Shown here: piece by piece, positions 6,825-15,380 of the stretch
Layout of the letters: every line of letters begins with the position of its first letter
Position numbering within the stretch: the first letter of the stretch is position 1
Origin: Candidatus Poseidonia sp.
Lineage (GTDB): Archaea > Thermoplasmatota > Poseidoniia > Poseidoniales > Poseidoniaceae
Length of the DNA stretch: 43,132 nt
Assembly (NCBI GenBank): GCA_030741355.1
Contig: JASLVM010000012.1
Span: 1 to 43,132, forward strand
Direction of reading: 5' to 3'
Notes under the pieces: model-generated
The model's database searches: none
What the model was told of the DNA's origin: nothing
What the model saw: the letters and a program-made list of their open reading frames with translations, nothing else
Translations under genes and position numbers: made by a program

Positions 6825-9122
6825 TCACTCGGTGGTCCAGGTCAACCATTGGAGTTTGACGCCCGTTTTGTCCAAGAGTACGGTGTCCCTGCCCGAAAGT
6901 CCGAGCGGATTGAGCCAAAGGGTTGGCTCCGAACGGTCCCATTCAAGCCGTAATTCGGTCAACTCGCTGGCGTTGTCAACATCAAAGCATGCTTGATGGT
7001 AGCCGGCATCGGTTCGTAGGCCGTGAAAAGGCCGGTCCAGTCCGGTTGCGGATTGGAGATAGAATCCGTCCGTTTGGCCGATGACCTCGTAAACGAGACA
7101 CATGTTGACGGCGTTCTCTGGCGCTTGAACTTGCAGTTCGCCCTCGGTTCCCTCTGGTAAGAAAGGCCGGTCCTCACCGAGGAGAAGTGGGTCTCGGAAC
7201 TTGTGGTTTCTCCAAGGGTCGAGACGCACATCGCATGAAGCGCAATCGTCTTCGTCAATGCCGGTGAGCAACATCACGGGTGCGTTTCCATCGGGATATA
7301 ACTTCCAGAGGGTCGCACCGTCGGATTGGACACTGGCGACCCAATAGGGCGACGCAGCCAGCGTCCACTGCATCGTGCCAAGGGGAGAGGTCAATGCGTG
7401 AAGCATGTCGTGTTTCACGAAGTACGAGACGTTGTCCAGAAACATGGCTTGGGTGGCGTTCGAATGCTCGCTTACCGTGATGTGGACGAGGCCGAGGGTG
7501 GGGATGGAGGTCGTTTGAACGCTGCTCGGTGCGTTCCAAATGTAACCCCAGTGCATGTTTTCGGTGTAGACGGCACCTTCGATGTCCTTCAAGGCCTCAC
7601 GCAATTCCAAATCCCCCGGTGAAACCGCCATGAGTTCTTCGTGCTGAGCGAGCGATATGGCCACTGATTGAGCAAAGAGTGTGCCCAAAACCACCGTGGT
7701 AACCAGCCCCAAAGAGAGGGCGCGCGGCATGGACGAGGCCGTTGATGTGGAATCGTTTTGTTCGGTGAGGCTGGTCTGAGGCGACCACCACAACGCAACC
7801 AACACCGCCAAAGGAATGTGAAAAGCATGCAGGGCCATGGAATACAAGGTGTAGGACAACAAGGACAAGACGGGTATGTATCGCAACCCCTCCACGAGGT
7901 GAACGATGCTCAGCAACCAGAGAAGAGCGAACCACGTGATGGCGATGCGGCCCTCCAGGGTCTTGCGCAGAGCAACAGCTGCGACTCCTCCAAGAAGAAG
8001 CAAGACGCCGTTGTACACGACGAGGGGTTTTCCACCTTGCCAACCGTATTCTGAAAACACGGCCTCATCAAACAATCGGGGGGCGATCACCAGCAGGGCA
8101 ACGGCAAAGCCGACGGTGATGAAGGCCGAAGCGATGTAGGCCAAACGTCGCACGAGTTCCCGATGCTCTTCGTTGTCCATGGCCAAGCCGTGCATCACGT
8201 GGCTGAGCAGCAAAAGAGCGAGGTAAATCGCTCCAGTGGGATGAATCAGCGCCACGGAATAGAGTGCCAAGCACAGACCCACCGTGTGGTGCCTTTGTCG
8301 CTGGTCGGCGTGGCGGAAAAGCACGAGAATGCCGATGACCAGACCCAATTGACTTGCCACGCTGGGGAATCCCGAGTCAAAGGTCTTGGCAAACAAGCCC
8401 AGCCCCAAACCCATTGCGAACATCGCATAGGCCCCTGCGCCATGACGGTCAAGAGCACCCATGAGGCCCATCAAAAGGACAAACAAGGTGTAGTGGCCAA
8501 GGTGAAACACCGATGTTCCCGCATCATGACCGCTGAGCGTGGCCACCCATGCAGCCACCGACGGGAAAGCAGGAGGGTAGGTCCAGAACCCCTCGTTGGT
8601 TCCCGGCAGACTGAGGTTCCCCTCCAACACCAACTGTTGCGTGAGCATTGCAAAGCCGATCCAATCCACGCCAAAAGGGAGGCGTTGAATCATGGGCGTG
8701 AGTATGGCGGTCGCTGCGACCACCATGCTGAGGGCCATCAGCGGCGTGGACCGGTTTTGCTGGAACCCAAGTTGAATTTCAGCTTCCTTGCTCAACGAGG
8801 GCGCGTCACTTTCCTCCGAGAGTTCACCGTGCATCGCAGCTTCCAACATTTGCCATCGAGTTCGTTTTGCCAAAACTTCGTGGCGCTCGTGAATCAATCG
8901 ATACGCCACGATATTGGCGGCCAGCAATCCCGCTGCCATCAAGAGGGGCGACCAGACGTTGAGGAGCACCAGCGTGCCTGACAGGCCATAGAGCAGAAGG
9001 AGACCAAGGGCGGGGGCAAGCAGGACCTTGCGAAACCGGTCGCTGCTTCCATCCAAGACCGTGCTGAGCGCCCAACCCGGCAAGATGCTCGGGGCCAACA
9101 CGACCGCAGCGCTACCGAGCAT
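6825..9122 (-). CDS. Large polytopic membrane protein, possible GT-C-type glycosyltransferase
   Basis: The protein has about 765 residues: some 10-13 hydrophobic helices over the first ~480, then a soluble C-terminal part of roughly 250 residues that is probably outside the cell. An early loop carries an acidic residue in the context LPFGVDWIGFAMLTQQL, followed by FWTYPPAFPSVAAWV; an acidic first loop is typical of GT-C enzymes that use lipid-phosphate sugars. The exact family was not recognised, and a DUF6541-like protein is one option. The ORF track begins at 9260, but that would overlap the divergent M23 gene. ATG 9122 (MLGSAAVVLAPSILPGWAL) directly precedes the first membrane helix and leaves 72 bases for divergent promoters. 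The glycosyltransferase downstream supports a surface-glycan role, by inference. Confidence 0.75.
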   Translation of the reverse strand: MLGSAAVVLAPSILPGWALSTVLDGSSDRFRKVLLAPALGLLLLYGLSGTLVLLNVWSPLLMAAGLLAANIVAYRLIHERHEVLAKRTRWQMLEAAMHGELSEESDAPSLSKEAEIQLGFQQNRSTPLMALSMVVAATAILTPMIQRLPFGVDWIGFAMLTQQLVLEGNLSLPGTNEGFWTYPPAFPSVAAWVATLSGHDAGTSVFHLGHYTLFVLLMGLMGALDRHGAGAYAMFAMGLGLGLFAKTFDSGFPSVASQLGLVIGILVLFRHADQRQRHHTVGLCLALYSVALIHPTGAIYLALLLLSHVMHGLAMDNEEHRELVRRLAYIASAFITVGFAVALLVIAPRLFDEAVFSEYGWQGGKPLVVYNGVLLLLGGVAAVALRKTLEGRIAITWFALLWLLSIVHLVEGLRYIPVLSLLSYTLYSMALHAFHIPLAVLVALWWSPQTSLTEQNDSTSTASSMPRALSLGLVTTVVLGTLFAQSVAISLAQHEELMAVSPGDLELREALKDIEGAVYTENMHWGYIWNAPSSVQTTSIPTLGLVHITVSEHSNATQAMFLDNVSYFVKHDMLHALTSPLGTMQWTLAASPYWVASVQSDGATLWKLYPDGNAPVMLLTGIDEDDCASCDVRLDPWRNHKFRDPLLLGEDRPFLPEGTEGELQVQAPENAVNMCLVYEVIGQTDGFYLQSATGLDRPFHGLRTDAGYHQACFDVDNASELTELRLEWDRSEPTLWLNPLGLSGRDTVLLDKTGVKLQWLTWTTE

Positions 9123-9194
9123 GCTGGGACCACGGAGAAGGCATGCTTTGATGATTCGCCGAAACCTCAAGTAGAAACGGACACTCGCAGGTCC

Positions 9195-9818
9195 ATGACC
9201 TCTATGCCGGCTTTCCATTACCATCCTACGGTGGTGTTTGATGGTCCGTATTGGGTTCACGATTTTTCAAGACCCAGTCCGGAGGGTTGGCAAGCGCCCC
9301 ATCCTTACTCGGTGGGAAGGTACGATGAACGCCGCCCGGCCATGTACACGACTGAACTCTTTGGTGGGGTGCGAGACCACCACGTTGGGTTGGATTTGGG
9401 CGGCCCGGTGAACACGCTCATTCACGCTTTTGGAGAGGGTGAAATCGCTGAGATTGCCTTGAACGATGAAGATGGCTCGTATGGGCCGACCCTCATCACC
9501 AAACACACCTTGCGCCTCCCAAGCGTCGTCGGTGGGCCTCTCGAGGACGAGACTCGAACGTTCTGGGTGTTGTACGGGCACCTCAGTTGGGACAGCATCG
9601 CCCAATGGAAGAAAGGCGACCGATTCATGCAAGGCGATGTTTTGGCGGCGATGGGGGACGAATCCGAAAACGGCGGATGGCCTCCGCATGTTCATGTTCA
9701 AATGACTTGGGAAGCGCCTGTTGACGGCGACTTGCCGGGCGTGGTTCGTCATGAGGACCGAGTCGACGCCCTTCAGCGCTATCCCGACCCTCGCTTGATT
9801 TGCGGGCCACTTTACTGA
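9195..9818 (+). CDS. M23-family metallopeptidase-fold protein, no signal peptide
   Basis: The 207-residue protein contains a LytM/M23 fold. Zinc ligands are visible: H63-x3-D67 in HHVGLDLGGPV and the H165-x-H167 pair in PPHVHVQM, with the conserved YGHLS between them. Family members usually cut peptidoglycan, but this organism should lack that wall, and no signal peptide or membrane segment is seen, so a cytosolic role is likely. The N-terminal segment VFDGPYWVHDFSRPSPEG and the fold recall M23 domains that are fused to aminotransferases in some organisms; here it stands alone. The start may be ATG 9195 or 9204. Its last 7 bases overlap the end of the convergent isomerase gene. The substrate is unknown. 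Confidence 0.8.
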   Translation: MTSMPAFHYHPTVVFDGPYWVHDFSRPSPEGWQAPHPYSVGRYDERRPAMYTTELFGGVRDHHVGLDLGGPVNTLIHAFGEGEIAEIALNDEDGSYGPTLITKHTLRLPSVVGGPLEDETRTFWVLYGHLSWDSIAQWKKGDRFMQGDVLAAMGDESENGGWPPHVHVQMTWEAPVDGDLPGVVRHEDRVDALQRYPDPRLICGPLY

Positions 9819-10918
9819 ACGCTGTTCAAGTGGGCCTTGAGGGCGTTGATGGGCGCGATGGCCGCAGGGTCCTTTCCGTGCAAGAACGCCAACGTGATGG
9901 AAAGCCAGTCCATCACGAGACAGTGGTAAAGCATGCATTCGAGCAAGGATTCACCTTCGCCAGCGAGGTTCCATGCTGTTTCGGTGGGTGAATGGGCAAC
10001 CATCCAGTCCAAGCGCTGTTGAACTCGAGGGTGCATGCCGGGCCACGTCAACAGCAGCAGGGCTTGCTCGGCCGCTTGGCCGTCGCCGTCCGGTCCGACA
10101 CCGCCCCATGCCACGCTTTCGTTGTGATTCATCTCCGGCAACACGCCAATACGAACGAATCTGGCGGCGTTTTCATTCATCTGATTCTTGAAGCGATTCA
10201 GGGCTGGTGCAAGTTCGGTGGGGCCGATCACCGCAAGAGGTTGATTGAGCAGGCCAGCCGCCAGCAGTGCAATGTCGCCTTCTGGCTGGGCAAGTACGTC
10301 AAAATGTTCGTTGTTGGCTTCCAACCGCTTCAACATGGCGTCCCGTTCATCGGCCGGTTGCGCCGGTACAAGGCCAAGGTGCTCCAAACACGCTAACTGG
10401 CGGCTGAAGATGTGACCAAAGGCGGTACGAGGGGGTTGGCCGCCAACCGTGGGAATCAGGTGGCAGCGTGGTGAGAGTTCGGGAAGGCCGGCGAGGACAC
10501 CCCCTGTGGCGATGACGACCACGGTGGCCCCGAGACCCAAAGCCGCCTCAGCAGCTGCCAGGGTTTCTTCGGTGTTTCCGCTGTGACTCGTAGCGAGCAC
10601 CAACCAGGTGGCGTCAAACCAAGCAGGCAGGGTGTAATCTCGGTGAACCATGACCGGACAACCGCCCATATGGGCGGTCAGGGATGCGAGGAAATCTCCG
10701 CCGGCTGCACTTCCACCCATGCCAAGGCATAGCACGCCGCTCCAAGGGGCCTGCTTGAGTTCGGCGAGCCATGGAAAACGCTCTTCATTAACGGCATCAA
10801 AGCCTTGACGCAAGTCGTCGTGGAACCTTCGGGTAAAGTTCACCATGCCTTCCTTATCCAAACGCTCTGCAAGGTCGACCAGGGTAGGTTCTGGCGTTGA
10901 ATCGGGAGTGTGTTCCAT
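9812..10918 (-). CDS. Bifunctional phosphoglucose/phosphomannose isomerase
   Basis: This SIS-domain enzyme belongs to the archaeal PGI/PMI family, which interconverts glucose-6-P or mannose-6-P with fructose-6-P. The first SIS domain has GVLCLGMGGSAAGGDFL and the phosphosugar-binding LATSHSGNTEETLAA. The family signature LPEMNHNESVAWGG contains the conserved glutamate. The second SIS half covers roughly residues 200-370. The length, 368 residues, is slightly above the usual 300-340. The track begins at TTG 10924, but ATG 10918 follows GGAGG by 7 bases and lies 2 bases after the NMD3 stop. It is the last gene of the ccm-nmd3 directon. With GlmS elsewhere in the window it can supply hexose phosphates for glycan synthesis. 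Confidence 0.9.
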   Translation of the reverse strand: MEHTPDSTPEPTLVDLAERLDKEGMVNFTRRFHDDLRQGFDAVNEERFPWLAELKQAPWSGVLCLGMGGSAAGGDFLASLTAHMGGCPVMVHRDYTLPAWFDATWLVLATSHSGNTEETLAAAEAALGLGATVVVIATGGVLAGLPELSPRCHLIPTVGGQPPRTAFGHIFSRQLACLEHLGLVPAQPADERDAMLKRLEANNEHFDVLAQPEGDIALLAAGLLNQPLAVIGPTELAPALNRFKNQMNENAARFVRIGVLPEMNHNESVAWGGVGPDGDGQAAEQALLLLTWPGMHPRVQQRLDWMVAHSPTETAWNLAGEGESLLECMLYHCLVMDWLSITLAFLHGKDPAAIAPINALKAHLNSVQ

Positions 10919-10920
10919 GT

Positions 10921-11997
10921 TCAATCCTCCACCTGTTCAGGGGTGTCAATGGCCATATGAGGCAGGGCAATCCATTCTTCATCTTGTCGTATCAAGAGCC
11001 CTTTTCTTCCCGGTATGTGTTCAAAGGGCAGACGGACCAGGCTCATTTCCCATGTGTTTGGGTCCAAGAATTCTCCAGCTGTAGCATCTTCGTTGATGAA
11101 GTCCACCTCAACGAATTCGTGACGTTGGGCCAGCACTTTCGCCTGTTCCAAATCTCGCCATGAGGCTCCTGTTCGCTCACGTCGGTCGATACGCTCCATG
11201 ATGGCTCCTTCCTTGGTCCAGGAAGACGGCCGCCACATGTGATGCCTCCATTGAACCACATCTCCGATTTCGTAGCCCGGTTTGCGGTAAAGAAGGGTGA
11301 GTCGTGTGACATCGACACCGTCTTTTCGTCCAACCGTTGAATTGGTCTCAATCACCATGCCGCCGTATTCGCTGATGAGGTGGCGCCCCCAAGCTCTGGC
11401 GAGGCCTTTGCTGCCCAACACCACGTCGTAGCCTCCCGTCACCGGGCCTTCGGTGGTGATGAAGAACATCGGGTCGTCGGATAATTTCTCAAGCACATCA
11501 TCGAGGGTTGCTCGTAACCGTTTGAATTCCTCCTCACTCAAACGTCGAGCACTTGAGCGCAATTGGACGGTCGCCTCGAAGTAATTCCCCGCACGCCGCG
11601 TGCAGGTCAAACAGACGCCATTGGCCATTCTTGCTCGCATGGTGTGCTCTTCTTGGAAGAGGAGGTCATCGATCACACCCTCGAGTTGGATGTGGAGCAA
11701 GGTGTGTCGGTCGGAAACCTTGACCGGTTCCATGCCGAGTTGAATGTCTTCGGCCCGTTCGTGCACCACCAGATTTCGATGCAGCAATTCGTCCCATACT
11801 TCATCCTCAGTGGTGTTTTCCCATTTCCCGTCGATTTCGACGATACCGCACCGAGCACAACGAACCCACGGGACGTTTTCTGGAACCTTTGCGAGGACCG
11901 TGCGGGCCCTCAAACAGGGCTCGCACATTCGGTCGCCAAACAACGGAGGGTCTGCACCACAGACCAAGCAAAATTCGCCACCGAGTCGTGTTGACAT
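10921..11997 (-). CDS. nmd3: NMD3 family ribosome-assembly protein
   Basis: Archaeal NMD3 resembles the N-terminal part of the eukaryotic 60S export adaptor and probably acts in large-subunit maturation. The zinc-binding cysteines are present: C10/C13 (FCLVCGAD), C25/C28 (MCEPCLR), C47/C50 (RCARCG) and a later CLTCTRR. The conserved pattern YFEATVQLR comes next, then a segment with FFITTEGPVTGGYDVVLGSKGLAR, where the GGYD...G motif is typical of the family. The remainder is an eIF5A-like/OB-type region. The 358-residue length fits archaeal members. It starts 41 bases after ccmD. Why it follows cytochrome c maturation genes is not obvious; probably shared transcription only. Confidence 0.9.
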   Translation of the reverse strand: MSTRLGGEFCLVCGADPPLFGDRMCEPCLRARTVLAKVPENVPWVRCARCGIVEIDGKWENTTEDEVWDELLHRNLVVHERAEDIQLGMEPVKVSDRHTLLHIQLEGVIDDLLFQEEHTMRARMANGVCLTCTRRAGNYFEATVQLRSSARRLSEEEFKRLRATLDDVLEKLSDDPMFFITTEGPVTGGYDVVLGSKGLARAWGRHLISEYGGMVIETNSTVGRKDGVDVTRLTLLYRKPGYEIGDVVQWRHHMWRPSSWTKEGAIMERIDRRERTGASWRDLEQAKVLAQRHEFVEVDFINEDATAGEFLDPNTWEMSLVRLPFEHIPGRKGLLIRQDEEWIALPHMAIDTPEQVED

Positions 11998-12038
11998 GGC
12001 CCTCCCCGTGGCTGTCTCGGGGCATTGCCTTTGAAAGA

Positions 12039-12203
12039 CTACGCCTTGGAATCGGCTTCCTCATCGGTTTTGTCGCTGGCCGCTTCCATGGCGAGGAGCC
12101 GTTCGTCCAGCCGTCGACTTCGCTGCACGACCGTCCACGTCCACAACGCAATGGCGACGAGCATCCCAAAGTAAGCAACGGCGAGGTAAGTCATGCCCTC
12201 CAT
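12039..12203 (-). CDS. ccmD: CcmD-like small membrane protein (54 aa)
   Basis: This gene is below the ORF-track cutoff. The reverse complement from ATG 12203 reads MEGMTYLAVAYFGMLVAIAL and continues through one membrane helix into a basic segment (VQRSRRLDERLLAMEA) and a short acidic tail, ending at TAG. A single N-terminal helix followed by an Arg-rich cytosolic helix is the CcmD pattern. CcmD helps release heme-loaded CcmE from CcmABC in System I cytochrome c maturation. The start lies one base after the ccmC stop, indicating translational coupling. The family call rests on size, topology and position, because CcmD has little sequence conservation. Confidence 0.72.
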   Translation of the reverse strand: MEGMTYLAVAYFGMLVAIALWTWTVVQRSRRLDERLLAMEAASDKTDEEADSKA

Positions 12204-12204
12204 C

Positions 12205-12900
12205 TCAAACACCGCCGTCCAAATGTTGCTGCATGCGCTCCAGTCGCTGTTCCATCGCCGTCAATCGCATGGAGGCCATCATGTGGCCGATGATGAAGAC
12301 GGTAAATGAGACCGCCCCTATCAGCAGCACAAGGCCCATGTCGCTGTTGATGGAACTGCCGTCGCCCGTCGCCACCACGGGTCCGGGGTGGCGGATGGTC
12401 CAGATTCGAGTGGCGATGTAGGTGAGGGGTACCAAAACGAAGCCGTAGAGGCCGAACGCTGCAAAGGTGTCCCGTGTCTCAACGCCATCAGGCTGGCTGT
12501 TTCGGCCAAGGACGACGTAGATGGCAAGGAGCGTGAGCAGTCCAAAGGAGTTCAACCTTACATCGGTCCAATCCCACGGAGTCCCCCATTCTGCAGCCCC
12601 CCAAACACACCCCGACCAAACGGCCATGAGTCCGGTTGCAAGTCCAGCTTCAGAGCCTGCAACATGGAGGCGCCACATCCATTCTGAGCGCTTGAACAAC
12701 CAGCCCGCTGAGCCCACAAAGAGGGCGCCAAAAGCGATGAAGGCAGCCCATGCAGCCGGAACATGCCAGTAAAAAATGCGTTGAGCCGCAGGCGATTCAA
12801 AGGCATTGATGGAAACGCTGGGTGCCCAAAGCAGGGCCAAGAGGAGGGTGGTGCCGATGCCCATGAAACCGATGAACAGCACGGCTTCGCTCAACCTCAT
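12205..12900 (-). CDS. ccmC: Heme exporter/handling protein CcmC
   Basis: CcmC loads heme onto CcmE at the outer membrane face during System I cytochrome c maturation. The 231-residue protein has six hydrophobic helices. The heme-handling tryptophan-rich motif is visible as CVWGAAEWGTPWDWTDVRL. The two flanking histidine sites are also present: YWHVPAAWAAF before it and IWTIRHPGPVV after it. The C-terminal tail (RLERMQQHLDGGV) is cytosolic. The gene begins at ATG 12900, 42 bases after the CcmA-type fusion, and ends one base before ccmD. CcmE, CcmF and CcmH are not in the window and would have to be encoded elsewhere. Confidence 0.92.
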   Translation of the reverse strand: MRLSEAVLFIGFMGIGTTLLLALLWAPSVSINAFESPAAQRIFYWHVPAAWAAFIAFGALFVGSAGWLFKRSEWMWRLHVAGSEAGLATGLMAVWSGCVWGAAEWGTPWDWTDVRLNSFGLLTLLAIYVVLGRNSQPDGVETRDTFAAFGLYGFVLVPLTYIATRIWTIRHPGPVVATGDGSSINSDMGLVLLIGAVSFTVFIIGHMMASMRLTAMEQRLERMQQHLDGGV

Positions 12901-12942
12901 GGTGGCGGGGTTGAATCGTCCTCCTTGAACTTGGTGTTTGGT

Positions 12943-14157
12943 TCACGAAAGAACGCTGATGAGAAGGGAATAGGGTAAAATCAACACCGGTGTCAACAAC
13001 CCAATGAAGACAGCATGCGGTCGTGCCAGGCGTTGGGTCGATCGTTGCATCCATCCCACGCTATGCCACACCAAAAAGCACAACACGGCTCCTGCAACGA
13101 TGATGTGAATTTCCCGAGCATCTTGAAGTCCGTTCGTTGTTAGGAAAGTGAATACAGCGCCGATGGCCAAGGGAATCCAGCCCGCATGAGGCTCCCCGCC
13201 ACCAACCGCACGCCACCATACGCCGGCTCGTTCTTCTCGAAGAGCGGCCACGAGGGGGTCTCCGCAAAGGCCGACCGCCAAGGTGGGGGCAAGGATGAAT
13301 CCCATCCGCTGAAGATTGTCCAATTCCTCCATGAAGTCCCCGAGGGTGAGCAAGATTCCGAGCGTCAAAAGGCCGGCCATGGCATTGGTGTTGAGCCACA
13401 TCATCGTTCGAAGGTGCATTTTCACTCCAAACGCTGAGCGGGAAAGGGGTTTCACTTCACGCGAAGTTCGTGTATCCACCCTTCCAGCAGGGGGGGCGGT
13501 CGTTGTCTGGAATTTACGCTGGTCAACGTCGTAGAGATGGGTGGCTTGAGCCATCACCCGCTCGTCATGCGTGGCCACCAACAATGCGTGCCCCATGGTC
13601 CGCAATTCATTGAGCCATTGACCGAGGATTTCGATGGAGGCATCATCCAGTCCAGCATCGGGTTCGTCCAAAATGATGAGGGCGGGTGTTGGGCTTGCGA
13701 AGGCGGGAAGGAGGCCGGCGAGAACCGCTACTTTTCTCGCTTGTCCCTGGGAGAGATGTGCGACGAGGTCGTTGGCGCGATGCATGAGTTTGAACTGCTT
13801 GAGGAAGGGGTCAACGTCCACGCCATGGCCGCTCATTGACATGGCTGCGTGGAGATGCTCAGTGAGAATCTCACCCCCCAACATCCCGTTTCGTTGGAGC
13901 GCCACCCCCACCGTCAAGGGTGAGTTTCTTCGCCTTCCATCGGCGTCAGCGACCACGACCTCATCGTGCTGTACATGGCCTCGCTCCATCGGGAGCAGCC
14001 CAGCAGCGGTTTCCAGTAGCGTTGACTTTCCGGCGCCGTTGGCTCCGGTCAACACCACAGTTTGGCCTGCTTCAACGGTAAGGGTGCAGCCCTCAAGCAC
14101 CGTGTTCATGCCCCGGCGAACATGAACATCAACGAGGCTGAGGAGGGCCTTGGCCAT
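12943..14157 (-). CDS. CcmA-type heme ABC ATPase fused to a CcmB-like membrane domain
   Basis: Residues 1-215 form an ABC ATPase: Walker A GANGAGKST, signature LSQGQARKVAVLAGLL, Walker B LIILDEPDAGLD and switch histidine ATHDE. The C-terminal ~180 residues contain about five hydrophobic helices, including MAGLLTLGILLTLGDFM and HIIVAGAVLCFLVWHSV. In most organisms CcmA and CcmB are separate; here both parts are one 404-residue polypeptide. The membrane half has little visible similarity to classical CcmB, so that assignment rests on position next to ccmC and ccmD. The ORF-track start at 14175 is a TTG; ATG 14157 gives the family-like start AKALLSLVDVHVRRG. It is the first gene of the directon ccmAB-ccmC-ccmD-nmd3-pgi/pmi. 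Confidence 0.85.
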   Translation of the reverse strand: MAKALLSLVDVHVRRGMNTVLEGCTLTVEAGQTVVLTGANGAGKSTLLETAAGLLPMERGHVQHDEVVVADADGRRRNSPLTVGVALQRNGMLGGEILTEHLHAAMSMSGHGVDVDPFLKQFKLMHRANDLVAHLSQGQARKVAVLAGLLPAFASPTPALIILDEPDAGLDDASIEILGQWLNELRTMGHALLVATHDERVMAQATHLYDVDQRKFQTTTAPPAGRVDTRTSREVKPLSRSAFGVKMHLRTMMWLNTNAMAGLLTLGILLTLGDFMEELDNLQRMGFILAPTLAVGLCGDPLVAALREERAGVWWRAVGGGEPHAGWIPLAIGAVFTFLTTNGLQDAREIHIIVAGAVLCFLVWHSVGWMQRSTQRLARPHAVFIGLLTPVLILPYSLLISVLS

Positions 14158-14246
14158 GGTGCGGGGAGGGGCCAACCAAGCAAGAACCCTCCTGTTTTGC
14201 CCCTGTGAGACATCAACTCAAAAGAGAGGGACGCAAAGGGCTCTGC

Positions 14247-15293
14247 ATGGGCTTCGCCATGTCGCTGTTCAACACGACGGAGTGGCTTGTCCTCTCGTTG
14301 TGGTTTGTGGCCGTCATCGCCCCGATGGCTTACGCCGCACGTACACGCACTTCATTGGCCATGGGCATCACGGTTTCTGTTTTACTGGGGGCCGTGGTTC
14401 AGGTGCTTTGGGCCATGCTCTACAATTGGGGTTTGGTGGACTATTGGGTGTGGAGCGATTTCGTACTCGTTCCTGCCCGCACCTCTGAGCCGGCTTTCAT
14501 GCATACGCTGGCCACCGCAGGATTTCTCCACAGTCAAGGCGACATGATGCATGTATTGGGCAACGTCGTCATTCTGGCCCTGGTCGGTGTTCCTCTTGAA
14601 CAACGTCTCGGCGGGAAGCGATTTGCTATCGTGTATGTCATCGGTCTTCTTGGGGGTTCGCTGGGTTGGGTTGCGTTCAACGCCACGTCCTTTACGCCGG
14701 CTTTGGGCGCCTCTGGCGCAGCGTTTGGGTTGCTCGGCGCTTACCTTGCGGGATGGCCAAAGGACGAAATTCCGTTTCCGCTGTTGTTGATTCGGCCCTG
14801 GCCGGTCGTCTTCATCGCGCTTCTTTATTTCGGACTGGAATTGGCTCGTGCCTTGGCCACGATGGAATCTGGTGTCTCAAGCGGTATTGCCCACATGGCT
14901 CACATTGGAGGATTCATTGCCGCTTATGCCCTCTTGCCCTTGGTCGCCAAGGGCGGTCCTGTTGAACTTGGTGTGGTGGATGGAGGCCCAAGTCAGGGCG
15001 ACGCACATGCGGCAAAACGTCGTCGTCTCAAGGCCACCATGGTGAACCTCAACGACATTGAAGATCCGTGGACAGCACGTGGTCTTGATGTCCCCAAACA
15101 TCTCAGAGAACCGCTCAAAAACTTGGTTCAAGCCAGTGACGAACCTGAGACCAGAGCAGCGTGGATGGAACATCTTGCCGATGCTGGTCGATGCCCGCTG
15201 TGCGATGCGCCGCTGGGCTTGGTCGAGCGAAACTCGGGACCGCATTTGCAGTGCTCAACCACGCCTGAACACTTTGAATGGCCTCCTCGATAG
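14247..15293 (+). CDS. Rhomboid-family intramembrane serine protease with C-terminal zinc ribbon
   Basis: Rhomboids cleave transmembrane segments within the membrane. The catalytic serine is S156 in GASGAAFGLLGAYLAG and the catalytic histidine is H219 in AHMAHIGGF. The loop motif HVLGNVVIL carries the conserved H-x3-N. There are about six membrane helices up to residue ~235. The extra C-terminal ~115 residues are cytosolic and end with CPLCDAPLG and, later, LQCS, which look like part of a zinc ribbon, an uncommon addition. The track begins at GTG 14205; ATG 14247 or 14259 is more likely because the first helix follows. The gene is divergent from ccmAB and lies 87 bases before the giant subtilase on the same strand. 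Confidence 0.88.
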   Translation: MGFAMSLFNTTEWLVLSLWFVAVIAPMAYAARTRTSLAMGITVSVLLGAVVQVLWAMLYNWGLVDYWVWSDFVLVPARTSEPAFMHTLATAGFLHSQGDMMHVLGNVVILALVGVPLEQRLGGKRFAIVYVIGLLGGSLGWVAFNATSFTPALGASGAAFGLLGAYLAGWPKDEIPFPLLLIRPWPVVFIALLYFGLELARALATMESGVSSGIAHMAHIGGFIAAYALLPLVAKGGPVELGVVDGGPSQGDAHAAKRRRLKATMVNLNDIEDPWTARGLDVPKHLREPLKNLVQASDEPETRAAWMEHLADAGRCPLCDAPLGLVERNSGPHLQCSTTPEHFEWPPR

Positions 15294-15380
15294 TTTACCC
15301 CCTCATCGGCTCACGCGGTGATACATTTGAGGATAGAATCAAAGGTGGGCAGGCGTTCCAGTCAACTGAGAGGTGAGGTG

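Noticed and set aside
8163-8981. 272-residue plus-strand ORF inside the large membrane-protein gene
   Set aside because: Its His/Gln/Arg-rich, featureless composition is what the reverse of a hydrophobic membrane protein looks like.
9123-9260. N-terminal extension of the large membrane protein
   Set aside because: It is Arg/His-rich, overlaps the divergent M23 gene and would remove any room for promoters.
9195-9818. Peptidoglycan hydrolase acting outside the cell
   Set aside because: No signal peptide or membrane anchor is visible, and no peptidoglycan genes are in the window.
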